Counted from the stretch's first letter, positions 9,272-19,201 are shown. The stretch is 64,000 bases of DNA from Syntrophotalea acetylenivorans (GCF_001887775.1 NZ_CP015519.1:1922001-1986000); one strand, 5' to 3'. Made by a program: numbers and translations. The notes: a model not told the origin generated them from the letters alone.

Positions 9272-10483
9272 GTGCCCCGCTTCGAGTACGGCGGATTCGA
9301 TTCCAGCGGTGCCAAGATAACCGGAACCCTTGAGGCTCCCGGTCGGCGGGCCGCTCTGGAAACCCTGCGCAGCCAGGAGATTTTTGCCACCGAGGTGCAG
9401 GAACTCTCCAGCAAAAGCCCCCGCGCCTCTTTCCGCTGGCAGCGCCGACGCATTCCTCTGCTGGAGCTGGCCGCTGCCACTCGTCAGCTGGCAACCCTTC
9501 TCGGGGCGGGATTGCCCCTTGATGAGGTATTGGCCTCCGTCGCCGAACAAATCGATCGGCCGGCCCTGGCCCTGGCTTTAAACCGGGCACGTGAAGAGGT
9601 CGTACAAGGTTCGTCCTTGTACCAGGCTCTAGAAGCTCAGGGACAAATTTTCTCGCCCCTCTACGTCAACATGGTGAAAGTTGGGGAAAGCAGCGGCACT
9701 CTCGACCAGGTACTCACCCAACTGGCCGACTTGCAAGAGAACCAGGCCCGTACCCGTAGTCGCATCAGGGCGGCCCTGACCTACCCCGCTCTTATGGGCC
9801 TGGTCGGCAGCGCCGTACTGCTGCTGCTTTTCGTTTTTGTCGTGCCGCAAATCACCCGCATGCTGGACAATCTCGGCATGGAATTGCCTTTGATGACCCG
9901 CTTGTTGATCGGGACCGGCAACCTGCTCTCCAGCAGCTGGTGGCTGTTACTGCTGCTGGCCATCCTGGCGGTTATCTTCCTGCGGCGCTACGCCCGCAGC
10001 GAAAAGGGTTCTCTGGCCCTGCATCGCCGTGCCCTGCAACTACCCCTTATCGGACGGCTCAACCTTTTTACCGCCACCGCCCGGCTCAGCCGCACCCTGG
10101 CAACCCTGCTCCAAAGCGGCGTGCCCCTGCTCACCGCCCTGGACATCGCCCGGGGCCTGATCAGCAACAAAATCCTGCGGCGGGCGCTGGCCGATACCGC
10201 CGTCAGTATTCGCGAAGGCGAAGGGCTGGCCGCCCCCCTGCAACGGAGCGGGGTCTTTCCCCGCCTGCTGGTACAAATGGCGGCAGCCGGTGAAAAGAGC
10301 GGTCAGCTGGAGAAGATGCTCTTGCGAGCGGCGCAAAGCTATGAACAGCAGGTGGAATTATCCATCGCCGCCCTGCTGCCGTTGCTGGAACCGCTGATGA
10401 TTCTGGTCATGGGCAGCGTGGTCGGAGTCGTGGTCATGGCTATCCTGCTACCCATCTTTCAAGCCAGCCAGGGCATGGGTTAG
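9272..10483 (+). CDS. gspF: Type II secretion inner-membrane platform protein GspF
   Basis: Polytopic platform protein that contacts GspE and GspL. 403 aa from GTG 9272, RBS AGAGGAGA inside the end of gspE. Two homologous T2SSF cytoplasmic domains are visible ([21 protein letters not shown] near 70 and [22 protein letters not shown] near 270), each with the conserved [11 protein letters not shown] / [12 protein letters not shown] signature. Membrane segments: ~170-195, ~220-240 and the C-terminal ~370-395. Length is normal for the family. Confidence 0.96.
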   Translation: MPRFEYGGFDSSGAKITGTLEAPGRRAALETLRSQEIFATEVQELSSKSPRASFRWQRRRIPLLELAAATRQLATLLGAGLPLDEVLASVAEQIDRPALALALNRAREEVVQGSSLYQALEAQGQIFSPLYVNMVKVGESSGTLDQVLTQLADLQENQARTRSRIRAALTYPALMGLVGSAVLLLLFVFVVPQITRMLDNLGMELPLMTRLLIGTGNLLSSSWWLLLLLAILAVIFLRRYARSEKGSLALHRRALQLPLIGRLNLFTATARLSRTLATLLQSGVPLLTALDIARGLISNKILRRALADTAVSIREGEGLAAPLQRSGVFPRLLVQMAAAGEKSGQLEKMLLRAAQSYEQQVELSIAALLPLLEPLMILVMGSVVGVVVMAILLPIFQASQGMG

Positions 10484-10538
10484 CAGCACGTTTAAGGTTT
10501 CGGGTATAATTCTAAATAGCAGGCAAGGAGTTGAAATA

Positions 10539-10979
10539 ATGAATCGACATATCGGCAAATGCCAACGGGGATTCACCCTTATCGAAATCCTGGTAGTGGT
10601 CACCATTCTCGGCATTCTCGCCGCGATCGTGGTCCCGCGCATCCTCGAACGTCCGGAGCAAGCCCGGCGCACCAAGGCTACCGTAGACATCAAGGGGATT
10701 GAAGAGTCCCTCGGTCTGTTTAAGCTCGACAACGGCTTTTACCCCTCCACCGAGCAGGGTCTGCAGGCCCTGGTGGTGAAACCCGAGACGGGACGCATCC
10801 CGGGTCGCTATCCGGAGGATGCCTATCTGAAGAAGGTCCCCATCGACCCTTGGGGCAGCCCCTATATCTACCTGTCTCCGGGTGTGCATGATCGATACGA
10901 TATTATTTCCTATGGCGCCGACGGCGAACCGGGAGGCGAAGGAAACGATGCCGATGTCAATAGCTGGGAGCTGGATTAG
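10539..10979 (+). CDS. gspG: Major pseudopilin GspG
   Basis: Main subunit of the type II secretion pseudopilus. 146 aa with a short basic leader [11 protein letters not shown] and the prepilin peptidase site [11 protein letters not shown], Glu5 present, followed by the hydrophobic N-terminal helix. The C-terminal half has the [15 protein letters not shown] block and a calcium-binding-type loop ([19 protein letters not shown]) as in GspG proteins. RBS AAGGAG precedes ATG 10539. No prepilin peptidase gene lies in this window, so processing probably relies on a PilD encoded elsewhere. Confidence 0.97.
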   Translation: MNRHIGKCQRGFTLIEILVVVTILGILAAIVVPRILERPEQARRTKATVDIKGIEESLGLFKLDNGFYPSTEQGLQALVVKPETGRIPGRYPEDAYLKKVPIDPWGSPYIYLSPGVHDRYDIISYGADGEPGGEGNDADVNSWELD

Positions 10980-11061
10980 TGTTTCGCGCGGCTGTTCCTG
11001 ACTGCCCATTCTGGCCTTTTGGGGCATTGCATGCGTTAGCAGCGCCTTGACAGCACACAAA

Positions 11062-11592
11062 ATGACTCAGAATTCATTGTCACGCTCAACCACACGGGGC
11101 ACTGGCCACTCCGGATTCACCCTGATCGAACTGGCGGTGGTCACCCTGCTCATCGCCCTGTTTGCCGGATTGACCGTACCACTGCTTAGCGGTGGAGGAG
11201 CAAGGGATTTACGGTCGACGGGTCGCCGCATCAGCGGCATGACACGCTGGTGCTATAACGAAGCCGCTCTTACCGGTCTGGAGCACCGGTTGGTGTTTGA
11301 TCTACAACGCCAGGTATTTTTCGCTCAACGCCTGGAAGCCGATGGCGAACTGATCACCCTGGCAGGCCCCGGCCGGGAACGGTCACCGGCCGGAGAGGCC
11401 AAAATTAAAGACATCAGTATCAGTGGCCGCGGCAAGTTCAGCAGCCAGACGGTAACAACGCGCGTCTTACCCGCCGGCTGGCTGGAGGAAACGGTGATTC
11501 ACCTGGAAGCGGACAATAAAGCCGAGTCGACTGTGCGCCTGATGCCTCTCACCGGGATCAGCGAAACTTACGACGGCTACCGGGAGTTTTAA
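11062..11592 (+). CDS. gspH: Minor pseudopilin GspH
   Basis: Minor pseudopilin of the type II tip complex. A type IV pilin-like segment G|FTLIELAVVTLLIALFAGL follows a ~20-residue leader, with Glu5. The beta-rich C-terminal domain ends near DGYREF. Start choice is uncertain: ATG 11062 (MTQNSLSRS, 176 aa) is preferred over TTG 11047 five codons earlier because neither has a clear Shine-Dalgarno sequence. It sits between gspG and gspI in the usual order. Confidence 0.88.
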   Translation: MTQNSLSRSTTRGTGHSGFTLIELAVVTLLIALFAGLTVPLLSGGGARDLRSTGRRISGMTRWCYNEAALTGLEHRLVFDLQRQVFFAQRLEADGELITLAGPGRERSPAGEAKIKDISISGRGKFSSQTVTTRVLPAGWLEETVIHLEADNKAESTVRLMPLTGISETYDGYREF

Positions 11593-11599
11593 TAAGAGC

Positions 11600-11974
11600 G
11601 TGAAACGGCCTCGATACAACACTGCCCCAGGGGGATTTACCCTGCTCGAAGTGATGATCGCCCTGGTCATTGTGGCCACCGCGCTGATGGCGTTGCTGTC
11701 TTTGGGAAATCGCTCCATCGACGTCCATGATCGCCTGCAGAAGACCACGCGTGCGACCATGCTGGCCCAGTACAAAATGGCCGAATTTGAAAGTTCCGGC
11801 TTGCCTGAAGAGAAAGATGCTGAATCCTTTGCAGCACCCTTTGAAAATTATCGCTGGCACTTTACCGTCGCCGAGACACCCCTGCCATCGATTATTGAGG
11901 TGAAAGTAATTGTCGCCTGGGGCAACGAACAGAACAATGAGGCGGTCGACCTGACCTCCTTTCTGCTGCAATAA
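11600..11974 (+). CDS. gspI: Minor pseudopilin GspI
   Basis: 124 aa from GTG 11600, seven bases after the gspH stop. The prepilin signal is G|FTLLEVMIALVIVATALMAL with Glu5; the body QYKMAEFESSGLPEE and FHFTV/WHFTVAETPLPSIIEVKVIVAW are as expected for GspI, which nucleates the GspI-J-K tip complex. Length is normal for the family. Confidence 0.9.
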   Translation: MKRPRYNTAPGGFTLLEVMIALVIVATALMALLSLGNRSIDVHDRLQKTTRATMLAQYKMAEFESSGLPEEKDAESFAAPFENYRWHFTVAETPLPSIIEVKVIVAWGNEQNNEAVDLTSFLLQ

Positions 11975-11983
11975 GAGGAAGCC

Positions 11984-12586
11984 ATGACCGACAAAGGCTT
12001 TACCCTCATAGAAATGCTCATCGCGGTAACGGTCAGCGCCCTGTTGTTGACCACGACCTATGGTATTGTCAGTTCGGTCAGTCGCACCCGCGACCGCCTC
12101 AGCAGCGACGGCGAAAGCTTTCATTTGGCTCGCGTGATTAACGAACGCATGGCGAGGGAGCTGCGCGGCGCCTACTACAGTGCTACATCCGCAAACAGCC
12201 TTTTCGCCGGTGGCCAGGACGAGAACGGTGCCACTTTCCTGCAACTGGCGACTACTGCCGCCACCCCCGCTTCCGGCGGCAGCGGCATTGTTGTGGTTCG
12301 CTACCGATTAGCCGAAGAGACGGATGGTGAAAAAGTCCTGCTACGGGACGAGTATCCGCTCAATAATCAACCGGCCAGCGAAAGACCGGAAAAACGATTG
12401 GCAGCCGGAATTGAAAATCTGCAATTGCGATTTCGCCGTGGAACAGATTGGCAACCGGAATGGCGCAGCTCAGAACAAGCCGGGCTGCCCGATTTGGTGG
12501 AGCTCACCTTGACGGTCAAAGGGGCCGACGGATTGTTGCCCTTTTTGACGGCCATTGAGCTGGCCCCCTTACAGAAAAGCCTATGA
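11984..12586 (+). CDS. gspJ: Minor pseudopilin GspJ
   Basis: 200 aa, ATG 11984 with AGAGGAAG upstream. Very short leader MTDKG then FTLIEMLIAVTVSALLLTT (Glu5 present), followed by a globular domain with ARVINERMARELRGAYYS and a C-terminal LVELTLTVKG strand typical of GspJ. Its stop overlaps the gspK start by four bases (ATGA), pointing to coupled translation. Confidence 0.9.
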   Translation: MTDKGFTLIEMLIAVTVSALLLTTTYGIVSSVSRTRDRLSSDGESFHLARVINERMARELRGAYYSATSANSLFAGGQDENGATFLQLATTAATPASGGSGIVVVRYRLAEETDGEKVLLRDEYPLNNQPASERPEKRLAAGIENLQLRFRRGTDWQPEWRSSEQAGLPDLVELTLTVKGADGLLPFLTAIELAPLQKSL

Positions 12587-13497
12587 ATCGCCTGCGAGAG
12601 GAACAGGGCACGGTCCTTTTATTGGTACTGGTAGTGATTACTTTGCTCACCGCCCTGCTCAGCGATTTCGCTTTCTCGACCCTGGTCGACTTGCGCCTGG
12701 CGGAAAGTTTTCGCGATCGAACTAAAGCCTATTATCTGGCGAAGGGCGGGGTTCGTTTCGGCCGTATGCTGTTGCAAGAGGACAACAATGACCATGATAG
12801 CCGGGATGAAACCTGGGCCCAGGCCATCAGCGGCTATCCGGTGGGCGACGGCGTCGTCTCCATCAGCATCGAGGATCACGACGGCCGTCTCAACCTCAAC
12901 CGATTGGTCACCAGCCAGGGCAACACCGATGTTGTGATCAAAGAACGCCTGATTCGCCTTTTTGAAAGGCTGGAAATTAACGAGGGCGCCGATCTGACTG
13001 CGGCCCTGATCGACTGGCTCGACCCGGATGACGACCCCGAAGATCTGGGAGCCGAAAAGGATTATTATCTGGGGCTGGCGAACCCTTACCAGGTTAAGAA
13101 CAGCGCCTTCGACGAGCTGCCGGAACTGCTCAAAGTCCGAGGCTTTTCTCCGGAGATTTATAAACAACTCGCTCCCCATGTCACCATCTGGGGCGACCGG
13201 CTGGTTAATGTGAATACGGCCAGCCGAGAGTTGCTGCTGGCTCTGGCCGCCGAAATGGAATCGGAGGCGGCAGACGCTATCATAAACGCCCGTCAGCAGT
13301 CGCCCTTAACGGCGATTCGACAGCTCAAGGATCTTCCGGAAATGGAACAAAGCTATGGTTTCATCTTCCGGTACATCAAGGTCAGCAGTTCCAGCTATCG
13401 CGTGACGGCCTGGGCCGAGACCGGCGCCGGTATAAGTACCCTGAAGGCCGACATTAAAAAGGACGGAAACCAAATCCTCTATTTTAAGGTTGATTGA
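12583..13497 (+). CDS. gspK: Minor pseudopilin GspK, tip subunit
   Basis: 304 aa; start ATG 12583 overlaps gspJ. Leader MNRLREEQG then TVLLLVLVVITLLTALLSDFA: the usual Glu5 is absent, as is normal for GspK. The large inserted alpha domain contains ALIDWLDPDDDPEDLGAEKDYY, an acidic block like the calcium site of GspK, and an NVNTASRELLLAL helix-hairpin-helix-type segment. It caps the pseudopilus with GspI/J. Confidence 0.93.
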   Translation: MNRLREEQGTVLLLVLVVITLLTALLSDFAFSTLVDLRLAESFRDRTKAYYLAKGGVRFGRMLLQEDNNDHDSRDETWAQAISGYPVGDGVVSISIEDHDGRLNLNRLVTSQGNTDVVIKERLIRLFERLEINEGADLTAALIDWLDPDDDPEDLGAEKDYYLGLANPYQVKNSAFDELPELLKVRGFSPEIYKQLAPHVTIWGDRLVNVNTASRELLLALAAEMESEAADAIINARQQSPLTAIRQLKDLPEMEQSYGFIFRYIKVSSSSYRVTAWAETGAGISTLKADIKKDGNQILYFKVD

Positions 13498-13503
13498 CCG
13501 CTC

Positions 13504-14895
13504 ATGGACAAACGATTTATCGGCATCGACATCGACCGGGGCTGGGTACGGCTGGCCATTGCCGGTCACGACACAGACGGCCCGCACCTCCTCGCGACCG
13601 ACAAGCGCCCTTGGTCCGACCAGGAGGAGCTGCGTCAAGCTCTGGGCGAATTAACCGGGGACACCCGCATCTACGGCGACCGACTGGCTGCGGCCCTGCC
13701 TGCCGCTGCCGGGTTTTCCCGCTGGCTTGATTATCCTTTTGCCGATCCGAAAAAAATCGAGGAGGCCCTCCAGTTCGCTATGGCCGCACAGTTGCCTGTC
13801 GCCGATCAGGAGTGCATGATTGTGACCCATTTCCGGCAACCGGAAGATGAAGGCTGCCGGGTGGCCGCCAGCGCCGTGCCGGAAGCGGCAATAGCGGCAT
13901 TTTTAGAGCCTTTCGAGGCCGAGCAAATCCCCCTGCAGCTACTCGATGTGGCTCCCTTCGCCATGCCGCCGGCTCTGGCCGAGCGTGAGGAAATGGCTAT
14001 CGTGGTCCTGCTGCGTGAGGAGGAAACCGTTATCGCCCTGTTGCAACAGGGGCATACTGTTGACTATCGACTCTTTTCACAGATTCCCAACGGTCCGGAG
14101 CGATCTCCCTGGCTGCTACAGCAGAGCCGCATGTTGCAAGCCCAGCACCGATTAGGCGGGCTCCCCCTCTACCTAATCGGCTCCCAAGCAGACCCGATCC
14201 TTGTAGAAGGCTTACGCCAGCTGGGGCAACAAGCGGAAATCCCCGAATGGACGCTGGAAGGCCAACCGGTGGCCGCCGAATTTCTGCCGGCAGTGACTCT
14301 GGCCTGGCGTGCCCTGCGCTCTGATCGGGAAGACGGCGGCAACTTCCGCCGCGGCAACTTTGCTCTCAAGGGAGAATGGGCGGCGCTGAAGAAAAAAATG
14401 TTGATAGCCGGTGCCATCCTGGCCCTGACCCTGGCCATCGCCGGCGGTTCCGCGTGGCTCGGGTACGCCCACAAAGCGAAACGGGTCGAAGCCCTGCAAC
14501 AACAGTTAACGACCCTTTTTCGAAACACTCTGCCCAAAGCTCCAACCATCGTTGATATTCCTCTGCAGATGCGTCAGGCCATCGGACAGTTGCGCAACAG
14601 GGGGCGACTGCTCGGAGTCGACAGCAACGATTCAGCCCTGGCCGTCTTGCAGGAAATATCTGTTCGTATGCCCAAAGACATCCGCGTGGACATCGGCCAC
14701 TTTAACTACAGTGCCGACGGTCTGCGCCTGGAAGGCTCCACCGATTCCTACGATAATATCAACCGCATCGCCCGCAACCTGGAACAGTCGCCTCTGTTCA
14801 GCGAAGCCCAGATCAGCGACGCCAAGACCAGCATCGACAATAAAGGTATCGATTTTCGGCTCAACCTCACCTTTATCGGGGGGGGCAAACCATGA
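13504..14895 (+). CDS. gspL: Type II secretion inner-membrane protein GspL
   Basis: 463-aa bitopic protein: an actin-like ATPase-fold cytoplasmic domain (starts MDKRFIGIDIDRGWVRLAI, as in PilM/GspL), one membrane helix near 300-320 (MLIAGAILALTLAIAGGSAWL) and a periplasmic ferredoxin-like C-terminus (VLQEISVRMPKDIRVDIGHF). It anchors GspE to the membrane and pairs with GspM, whose ATG overlaps the gspL stop by four bases. Confidence 0.9.
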   Translation: MDKRFIGIDIDRGWVRLAIAGHDTDGPHLLATDKRPWSDQEELRQALGELTGDTRIYGDRLAAALPAAAGFSRWLDYPFADPKKIEEALQFAMAAQLPVADQECMIVTHFRQPEDEGCRVAASAVPEAAIAAFLEPFEAEQIPLQLLDVAPFAMPPALAEREEMAIVVLLREEETVIALLQQGHTVDYRLFSQIPNGPERSPWLLQQSRMLQAQHRLGGLPLYLIGSQADPILVEGLRQLGQQAEIPEWTLEGQPVAAEFLPAVTLAWRALRSDREDGGNFRRGNFALKGEWAALKKKMLIAGAILALTLAIAGGSAWLGYAHKAKRVEALQQQLTTLFRNTLPKAPTIVDIPLQMRQAIGQLRNRGRLLGVDSNDSALAVLQEISVRMPKDIRVDIGHFNYSADGLRLEGSTDSYDNINRIARNLEQSPLFSEAQISDAKTSIDNKGIDFRLNLTFIGGGKP

Positions 14896-15431
14896 ACCTG
14901 AATCAATTCAAACAGCTCAGCCCGCGAGACCGAGTGACACTGTTGGCAGGCGCTTTGATCGTCGTCGTGTTGCTGTTCATCTTCGGCATCGTCGCCCCCT
15001 ATCGAGCAGCCCTTGAGCGACTCGACAAAAAAATTACCTCGAAACAACGGCAACTGGTTGAAGTTCGCCAACTGAGCCAGGAATACCAGCAATTGCAACA
15101 ACAGCTCACCGCCAGCGAACAACGGTTGGCTGATAGCGGGGATTTTTCGCTGCTATCCTTCGTTGAAGCAACCAGTATCCGCCTGGCCGGGCGCGACAGC
15201 TTGACCGCCATGCGGCCGCAACCTGCTGCCACCCTGGAAGGCTTTCGTGAAGAAGCGGTCGAAGTCAAACTGGAAAAAATTCGCCTTAACCAGCTGGTAC
15301 AACTCCTGTTTGCAGCCGACAGCGCACCGGCGCCGATGCTGGTCAAATCCATGCGCATCAAGCCACGCTTCGATGACCGCGATCTGCTCGACGTGACGAT
15401 AACCTTTGCCAGCTATCGGAGGAGTTCATGA
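14892..15431 (+). CDS. gspM: Type II secretion inner-membrane protein GspM
   Basis: 179 aa with the expected GspM layout: short N-terminus (LNQFKQLSPRDRVTLLAG), membrane helix ~18-38, a coiled-coil rich in Gln/Leu (residues ~45-85), and a small periplasmic domain. Starts within the end of gspL (ATGA overlap) and ends overlapping gspN by four bases, consistent with one translationally coupled block L-M-N. Sequence conservation in this family is low, so the call depends on layout and order. Confidence 0.86.
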   Translation: MNLNQFKQLSPRDRVTLLAGALIVVVLLFIFGIVAPYRAALERLDKKITSKQRQLVEVRQLSQEYQQLQQQLTASEQRLADSGDFSLLSFVEATSIRLAGRDSLTAMRPQPAATLEGFREEAVEVKLEKIRLNQLVQLLFAADSAPAPMLVKSMRIKPRFDDRDLLDVTITFASYRRSS

Positions 15432-16297
15432 TCGGCACAACATCTTTGCGGCGGCTATTCGACCAACGCCTCGGCTGGTGGCTGCTGGCTCCGGCACTGC
15501 TTATTATCGCCGCACTGATCAGCTTTTACTGGGCCTTTCCCAGTCGTACCTTAAAAGCCCGCCTGGAACTGGAACTTGCTCAGGTCTACGGTTTACAGGC
15601 GCAACTTTCACCACCGAAACTACTCTTTCCCCCCGGCCTGTCCTGCAGCCAGCTTGATTTATCCTTTGCCGAACCGTACAACCGTTCTCTGCCTTTACGA
15701 AAGGTACGAATCTCGCCCTTGTGGTTTTCATTGCTGGGCGACGCCCCTGGCCTGCGCTTTCGCGCCGACCTGAATGGTGGCACCCTCAACGGAACCTCCC
15801 GCCGTAACGGCCAGACTAACCTTCTGGCCGACGGGGTAACCGTACAGGAAACGTTGCAGGTCAATGGTGGAGCGTCACTTCAGGGAGTAATACAGAACAG
15901 CCGCTTCAACGGCCGGCTACCGCTACAACTACCGGGCGCTAAAAACCTTGACCTGACCCTCAGCCGGATACGGCTTTCCGGCTTGGAGTCCTATGGTGTA
16001 AAAGACGGCAGTCTCGATCTTGGTCAACTGGTATTGCAAGCCGAAGGACAGGACAAGACCCTGCGTTTGAAAAAGCTATCCCTGCAGGGCGGTGTTTTAG
16101 AAGGCAGCGGAAAGGGAACCATCATGATCGGGGCATCACCGGCCACCAGCCGGCTCAATCTGACCCTCGAACTGCGGCCCGGGACCGGTCTCGACCCGAC
16201 ATTGAGCGAACTACTATCGTTAATCGGCAGCAGCGCTCCAAATGGCAGCCGCCGCGTGCGCCTGTCAGGCAACCTGCAGCAGCCGACCCTTCGTTAA
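15428..16297 (+). CDS. gspN: Type II secretion protein GspN
   Basis: 289 aa, last gene of the gsp operon, starting ATG 15428 inside the gspM stop with RBS GGAGG. One N-terminal membrane helix (WWLLAPALLIIAALISFYW) is followed by a beta-rich periplasmic domain with repeated GSLDLGQLVLQ- and LSRIRLSGL-type strands, as in GspN/AsmA-related proteins. The exact role of GspN is not settled in model systems. No terminator is evident before lon. Confidence 0.85.
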   Translation: MIGTTSLRRLFDQRLGWWLLAPALLIIAALISFYWAFPSRTLKARLELELAQVYGLQAQLSPPKLLFPPGLSCSQLDLSFAEPYNRSLPLRKVRISPLWFSLLGDAPGLRFRADLNGGTLNGTSRRNGQTNLLADGVTVQETLQVNGGASLQGVIQNSRFNGRLPLQLPGAKNLDLTLSRIRLSGLESYGVKDGSLDLGQLVLQAEGQDKTLRLKKLSLQGGVLEGSGKGTIMIGASPATSRLNLTLELRPGTGLDPTLSELLSLIGSSAPNGSRRVRLSGNLQQPTLR

Positions 16298-16343
16298 GCA
16301 ACTACGACATCCGCACAGATAATGTCCTACACGACCTAAGCGG

Positions 16344-16372
16344 TTGACATTCCTGCTTGCAATGCTTAGTTT
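16344..16372 (+). promoter_or_regulatory. Candidate sigma-70 promoter of lon
   Basis: TTGACA (16344-16349), a 17-bp spacer, then TAGTTT (16367-16372), 42 bp before the lon ATG. The -35 box is perfect and the -10 moderate. A heat-shock consensus was not seen, though sigma-32 sites in this group are not easy to recognise by eye. Confidence 0.5.
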
Positions 16373-16413
16373 GCCGTTATCCTATTACGGCATTTTCAAG
16401 GAGAGGGAAACCT

Positions 16414-18861
16414 ATGAGCGACGAACAGGAAACACCTGAAAACATTCCCCCTGTTTTCGATAGTGCAGACGGCCTGACAGACCCCGAAGAAGGGCATGAC
16501 GAATTTGAAAACCAGGATGCCCTGGTTTTGGCAAGCGATGCATTGCCGCCAACCCTGCCCATCATCTTGCTGCGACCTCGGCCTGCCTTTCCCGGCACTC
16601 TGGTACCCATGGTGCTAAGCGGGAAACAACAGCTGGCCATGGCCCAGCGGGCCTCCGAAAGCCCGACCAAAACCATCGGTTTTGTACTGGCCAAAGACCC
16701 GGAAGAACCCGATTCCGAAGAGAATATGTATCAAGTCGGTGTGGTCGGCAAGATCATGAAGGTCTTGCACACGGACGAAAACAGCATTCATCTGCTGATG
16801 AACTGCCTGGAGCGGTTCAGTGTCGATGAGGTTCTATCCTCCAAGCAGGGACTGTTTGCCCACGTCACTTACCATTTTGCTACCGAGTTGTCGGTCAACG
16901 CCGAGATGCAGGCCTATTCCATGGCCATCATCACCGCCCTCAAGGAGCTGGTGCAGATCAACCCCCTCTACTCGGAGGAGATCAAGCTGTTTCTCAACCG
17001 GCAGAGCATGGATGATCCGGGTCGGTTGTCCGACTTCGCCGCCAACCTCACCTCCAGCGACGGGCCGGAGCTACAGCAGATTCTCGAAACCTTCGATGTT
17101 CGAAAACGCATCGATAAGGTTTTGGTGCTATTGAAAAAGGAGTTGGAAGTCTCCCGCTTGCAGACCAAGATCTCCAAGCAGATTGAAGCCAAGGTCTCTA
17201 AACAACAGCGGGATTTTTTCCTTCGCGAACAGCTCAAAGAAATCAAGAAAGAGCTCGGGTTGGAAAAAGAAGGCAAGACCAGCGAAATCGAAAAATTCCA
17301 GAAACGCTTGCAGAAACTGATTCTTACCGAAGAAGCTCAAAAGACCATCGACGAAGAGATCGAAAAACTTCGTCTATTGGATCCGTCCTCACCCGAGTAC
17401 ACCGTTTCCCGGAACTACCTCGACTGGCTGACCATCCTGCCCTGGGGCAAGTACGGCAAGGATTCCTACGACCTGGCCCGGGCCAGAAAAGTTCTCGACC
17501 GGGATCATTACGGCCTCAAGGACGTCAAGGACCGGATTCTCGAGTTCATCGCCGTCGGCAAAATGAAGGGCGATATTTCCGGTTCGATCATTTGCCTGGT
17601 CGGCCCCCCCGGGGTCGGCAAGACCTCCGTCGGTAAAAGCATCGCCAGTGCCCTGAATCGGTCCTTCTATCGTTTTTCTCTGGGCGGCATGCGGGACGAA
17701 GCGGAAATCAAGGGGCATCGCCGAACCTATATCGGCGCCATGCCCGGCCGTTTTATTCAGGCCATGAAAAGTGCCGGCACCGCCAATCCCCTGCTGATGC
17801 TGGACGAGATCGACAAGATCGGCGCCTCCTTTCAGGGTGACCCGGCCTCGGCTTTACTCGAAGTCCTCGACCCGGAGCAAAACGCCACCTTCCGCGACCA
17901 CTACCTGGACGTTCCCTTCGATCTGTCCAACGTGCTGTTCGTAGCTACGGCCAATACCCTCGATACGATTCCGGCTCCCCTTCTCGACCGCATGGAGATC
18001 ATCCGTCTGTCCGGTTATATCCTCGAGGAAAAACTGGAAATCGCCCGTCGCTACCTGATCCCCAAGGCCTTGAAAAACCACGGCCTGAAAAAGTCCCAGA
18101 TCACGATACGTAAGGACGCTCTACGTACCATTATCGACGGCTATGCCCGTGAAGCCGGTGTGCGCTCTCTGGAGAATTTGATCAAGAAAATCATGCGCAA
18201 AGCGACCATGGCCTTTGCCGAGGGGCAAACGGAGCGCATCACCATCGGCAAACAGAATATTGAGGAATATCTGGGCAAACCGATCTTCACCAAGGAAGAG
18301 CTCTTCGAAGGGGTCCCGGGGGTCGTTACCGGGCTGGCCTGGACGGCTATGGGCGGGGCCACCCTGCAAATCGAAGCGACGGCTATGCCGAGCAAAAACA
18401 AGGGTTTTAAGCAGACCGGACAACTGGGCAACGTCATGGTCGAGAGCAGTGAGATCGCCTATTCCTATGTGATGGCTCACCTCCAGGAATACGGGATCGA
18501 TGCGGATTTCTTCGACAAACACTTCATCCACCTGCACGTGCCGGCTGGTGCCACGCCCAAGGACGGCCCTTCGGCCGGGGTTACCATGACCACCGCCCTG
18601 CTGTCGATGATCTCCGGAAAACCGGTGGTGAAAAAACTCGGCATGACCGGCGAGCTGACTCTTACCGGCCGCGTACTGCCCATCGGCGGCGTGAAAGAAA
18701 AAACCATCGCCGTACGCCGGGCCGGTCTGACCAAGATCATCTTCCCCGAAGAAAACCGTAAAAACTTTGACGAACTGCCCGATTATCTAAAAGAGGGACT
18801 CGAAGTCCATTTCGCCCAGGATTACCGGGACGTCTATCGGGTCGCTTTTGGCGAGGTTTGA
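16414..18861 (+). CDS. lon: ATP-dependent protease Lon
   Basis: Cytoplasmic AAA+ serine protease for misfolded and regulatory proteins. ATG 16414 follows AAGGAGAGGG; this gives 815 aa with a longer acidic N-terminus (MSDEQETPENIPPV). Order: LON substrate-binding domain (PIILLRPRPAFPGTLVPM, ~50-255), coiled-coil (FLREQLKEIKKELG), AAA+ with Walker A GPPGVGKTS (~396-404) and Walker B LLMLDEIDKIG, sensor region, and the proteolytic domain with catalytic Ser in PKDGPSAGVTM (~720) and Lys in GGVKEKTIAVRRAG (~762). Everything needed for activity is present. Some genomes of this type carry several lon paralogues; which one this is cannot be told here. Confidence 0.97.
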   Translation: MSDEQETPENIPPVFDSADGLTDPEEGHDEFENQDALVLASDALPPTLPIILLRPRPAFPGTLVPMVLSGKQQLAMAQRASESPTKTIGFVLAKDPEEPDSEENMYQVGVVGKIMKVLHTDENSIHLLMNCLERFSVDEVLSSKQGLFAHVTYHFATELSVNAEMQAYSMAIITALKELVQINPLYSEEIKLFLNRQSMDDPGRLSDFAANLTSSDGPELQQILETFDVRKRIDKVLVLLKKELEVSRLQTKISKQIEAKVSKQQRDFFLREQLKEIKKELGLEKEGKTSEIEKFQKRLQKLILTEEAQKTIDEEIEKLRLLDPSSPEYTVSRNYLDWLTILPWGKYGKDSYDLARARKVLDRDHYGLKDVKDRILEFIAVGKMKGDISGSIICLVGPPGVGKTSVGKSIASALNRSFYRFSLGGMRDEAEIKGHRRTYIGAMPGRFIQAMKSAGTANPLLMLDEIDKIGASFQGDPASALLEVLDPEQNATFRDHYLDVPFDLSNVLFVATANTLDTIPAPLLDRMEIIRLSGYILEEKLEIARRYLIPKALKNHGLKKSQITIRKDALRTIIDGYAREAGVRSLENLIKKIMRKATMAFAEGQTERITIGKQNIEEYLGKPIFTKEELFEGVPGVVTGLAWTAMGGATLQIEATAMPSKNKGFKQTGQLGNVMVESSEIAYSYVMAHLQEYGIDADFFDKHFIHLHVPAGATPKDGPSAGVTMTTALLSMISGKPVVKKLGMTGELTLTGRVLPIGGVKEKTIAVRRAGLTKIIFPEENRKNFDELPDYLKEGLEVHFAQDYRDVYRVAFGEV

Positions 18862-18918
18862 TGGCGGCGCAAAAAATCCCGCCTATGCCTTGTAGGTCGA
18901 TATTTTTGCTTAGCCATC
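18860..18918 (+). repeat. Stop-codon-overlapping palindromic repeat, copy 2 (medium form)
   Basis: 59 bp beginning GATGGCGGCGCAAAAA inside the TGA stop of lon (18859-18861) and ending TTTTTGCTTAGCCATC. Compared with the copy at 3711 the centre is much shorter, but both ends and an internal CTTGTAG are shared. The ends are mutually complementary, so a transcript reading through would fold into a hairpin. Confidence 0.85.
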
Positions 18919-18967
18919 TCAGCCATGAACGTCTCCCAACATCAACCAAGGAGGAAATACCCCGATT

Positions 18968-19201
18968 ATGACCCCAGAAGAACTTAAAGAGGCCGTACTG
19001 GCCCTTGATAACGAAGCCAGAAAAGCCTTTCTTCTCGATGCCCTGCCGGAACTGGCCAAAGACGCTATGCAGGACCAGATGTTTTTGATGCAGCTCTTCC
19101 CGATCTTCGTCAACCTGCTCAAGGAGAGCGGCATCGAACTGTCCCAGCTGTTGCAGATGGCCAGCATGTTCGCTCCAGCCGGTGGCGCCGACCAAAACTG
19201 A
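18968..19201 (+). CDS. Small hypothetical helical protein
   Basis: 77 aa (MTPEELKEAVLALDNEARK... GGADQN) with an AAGGAGG ribosome site about 13 bases before the ATG, a slightly long spacing. Predicted almost entirely alpha-helical and amphipathic (LLDALPELAKDAMQDQMFLMQLFPIFVNLLKE), no signal peptide, no cysteine. I do not recognise the family. It lies between lon and trpS on the same strand and is followed by a terminator. Codon use looks like its neighbours, which supports a real gene. Confidence 0.65.
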   Translation: MTPEELKEAVLALDNEARKAFLLDALPELAKDAMQDQMFLMQLFPIFVNLLKESGIELSQLLQMASMFAPAGGADQN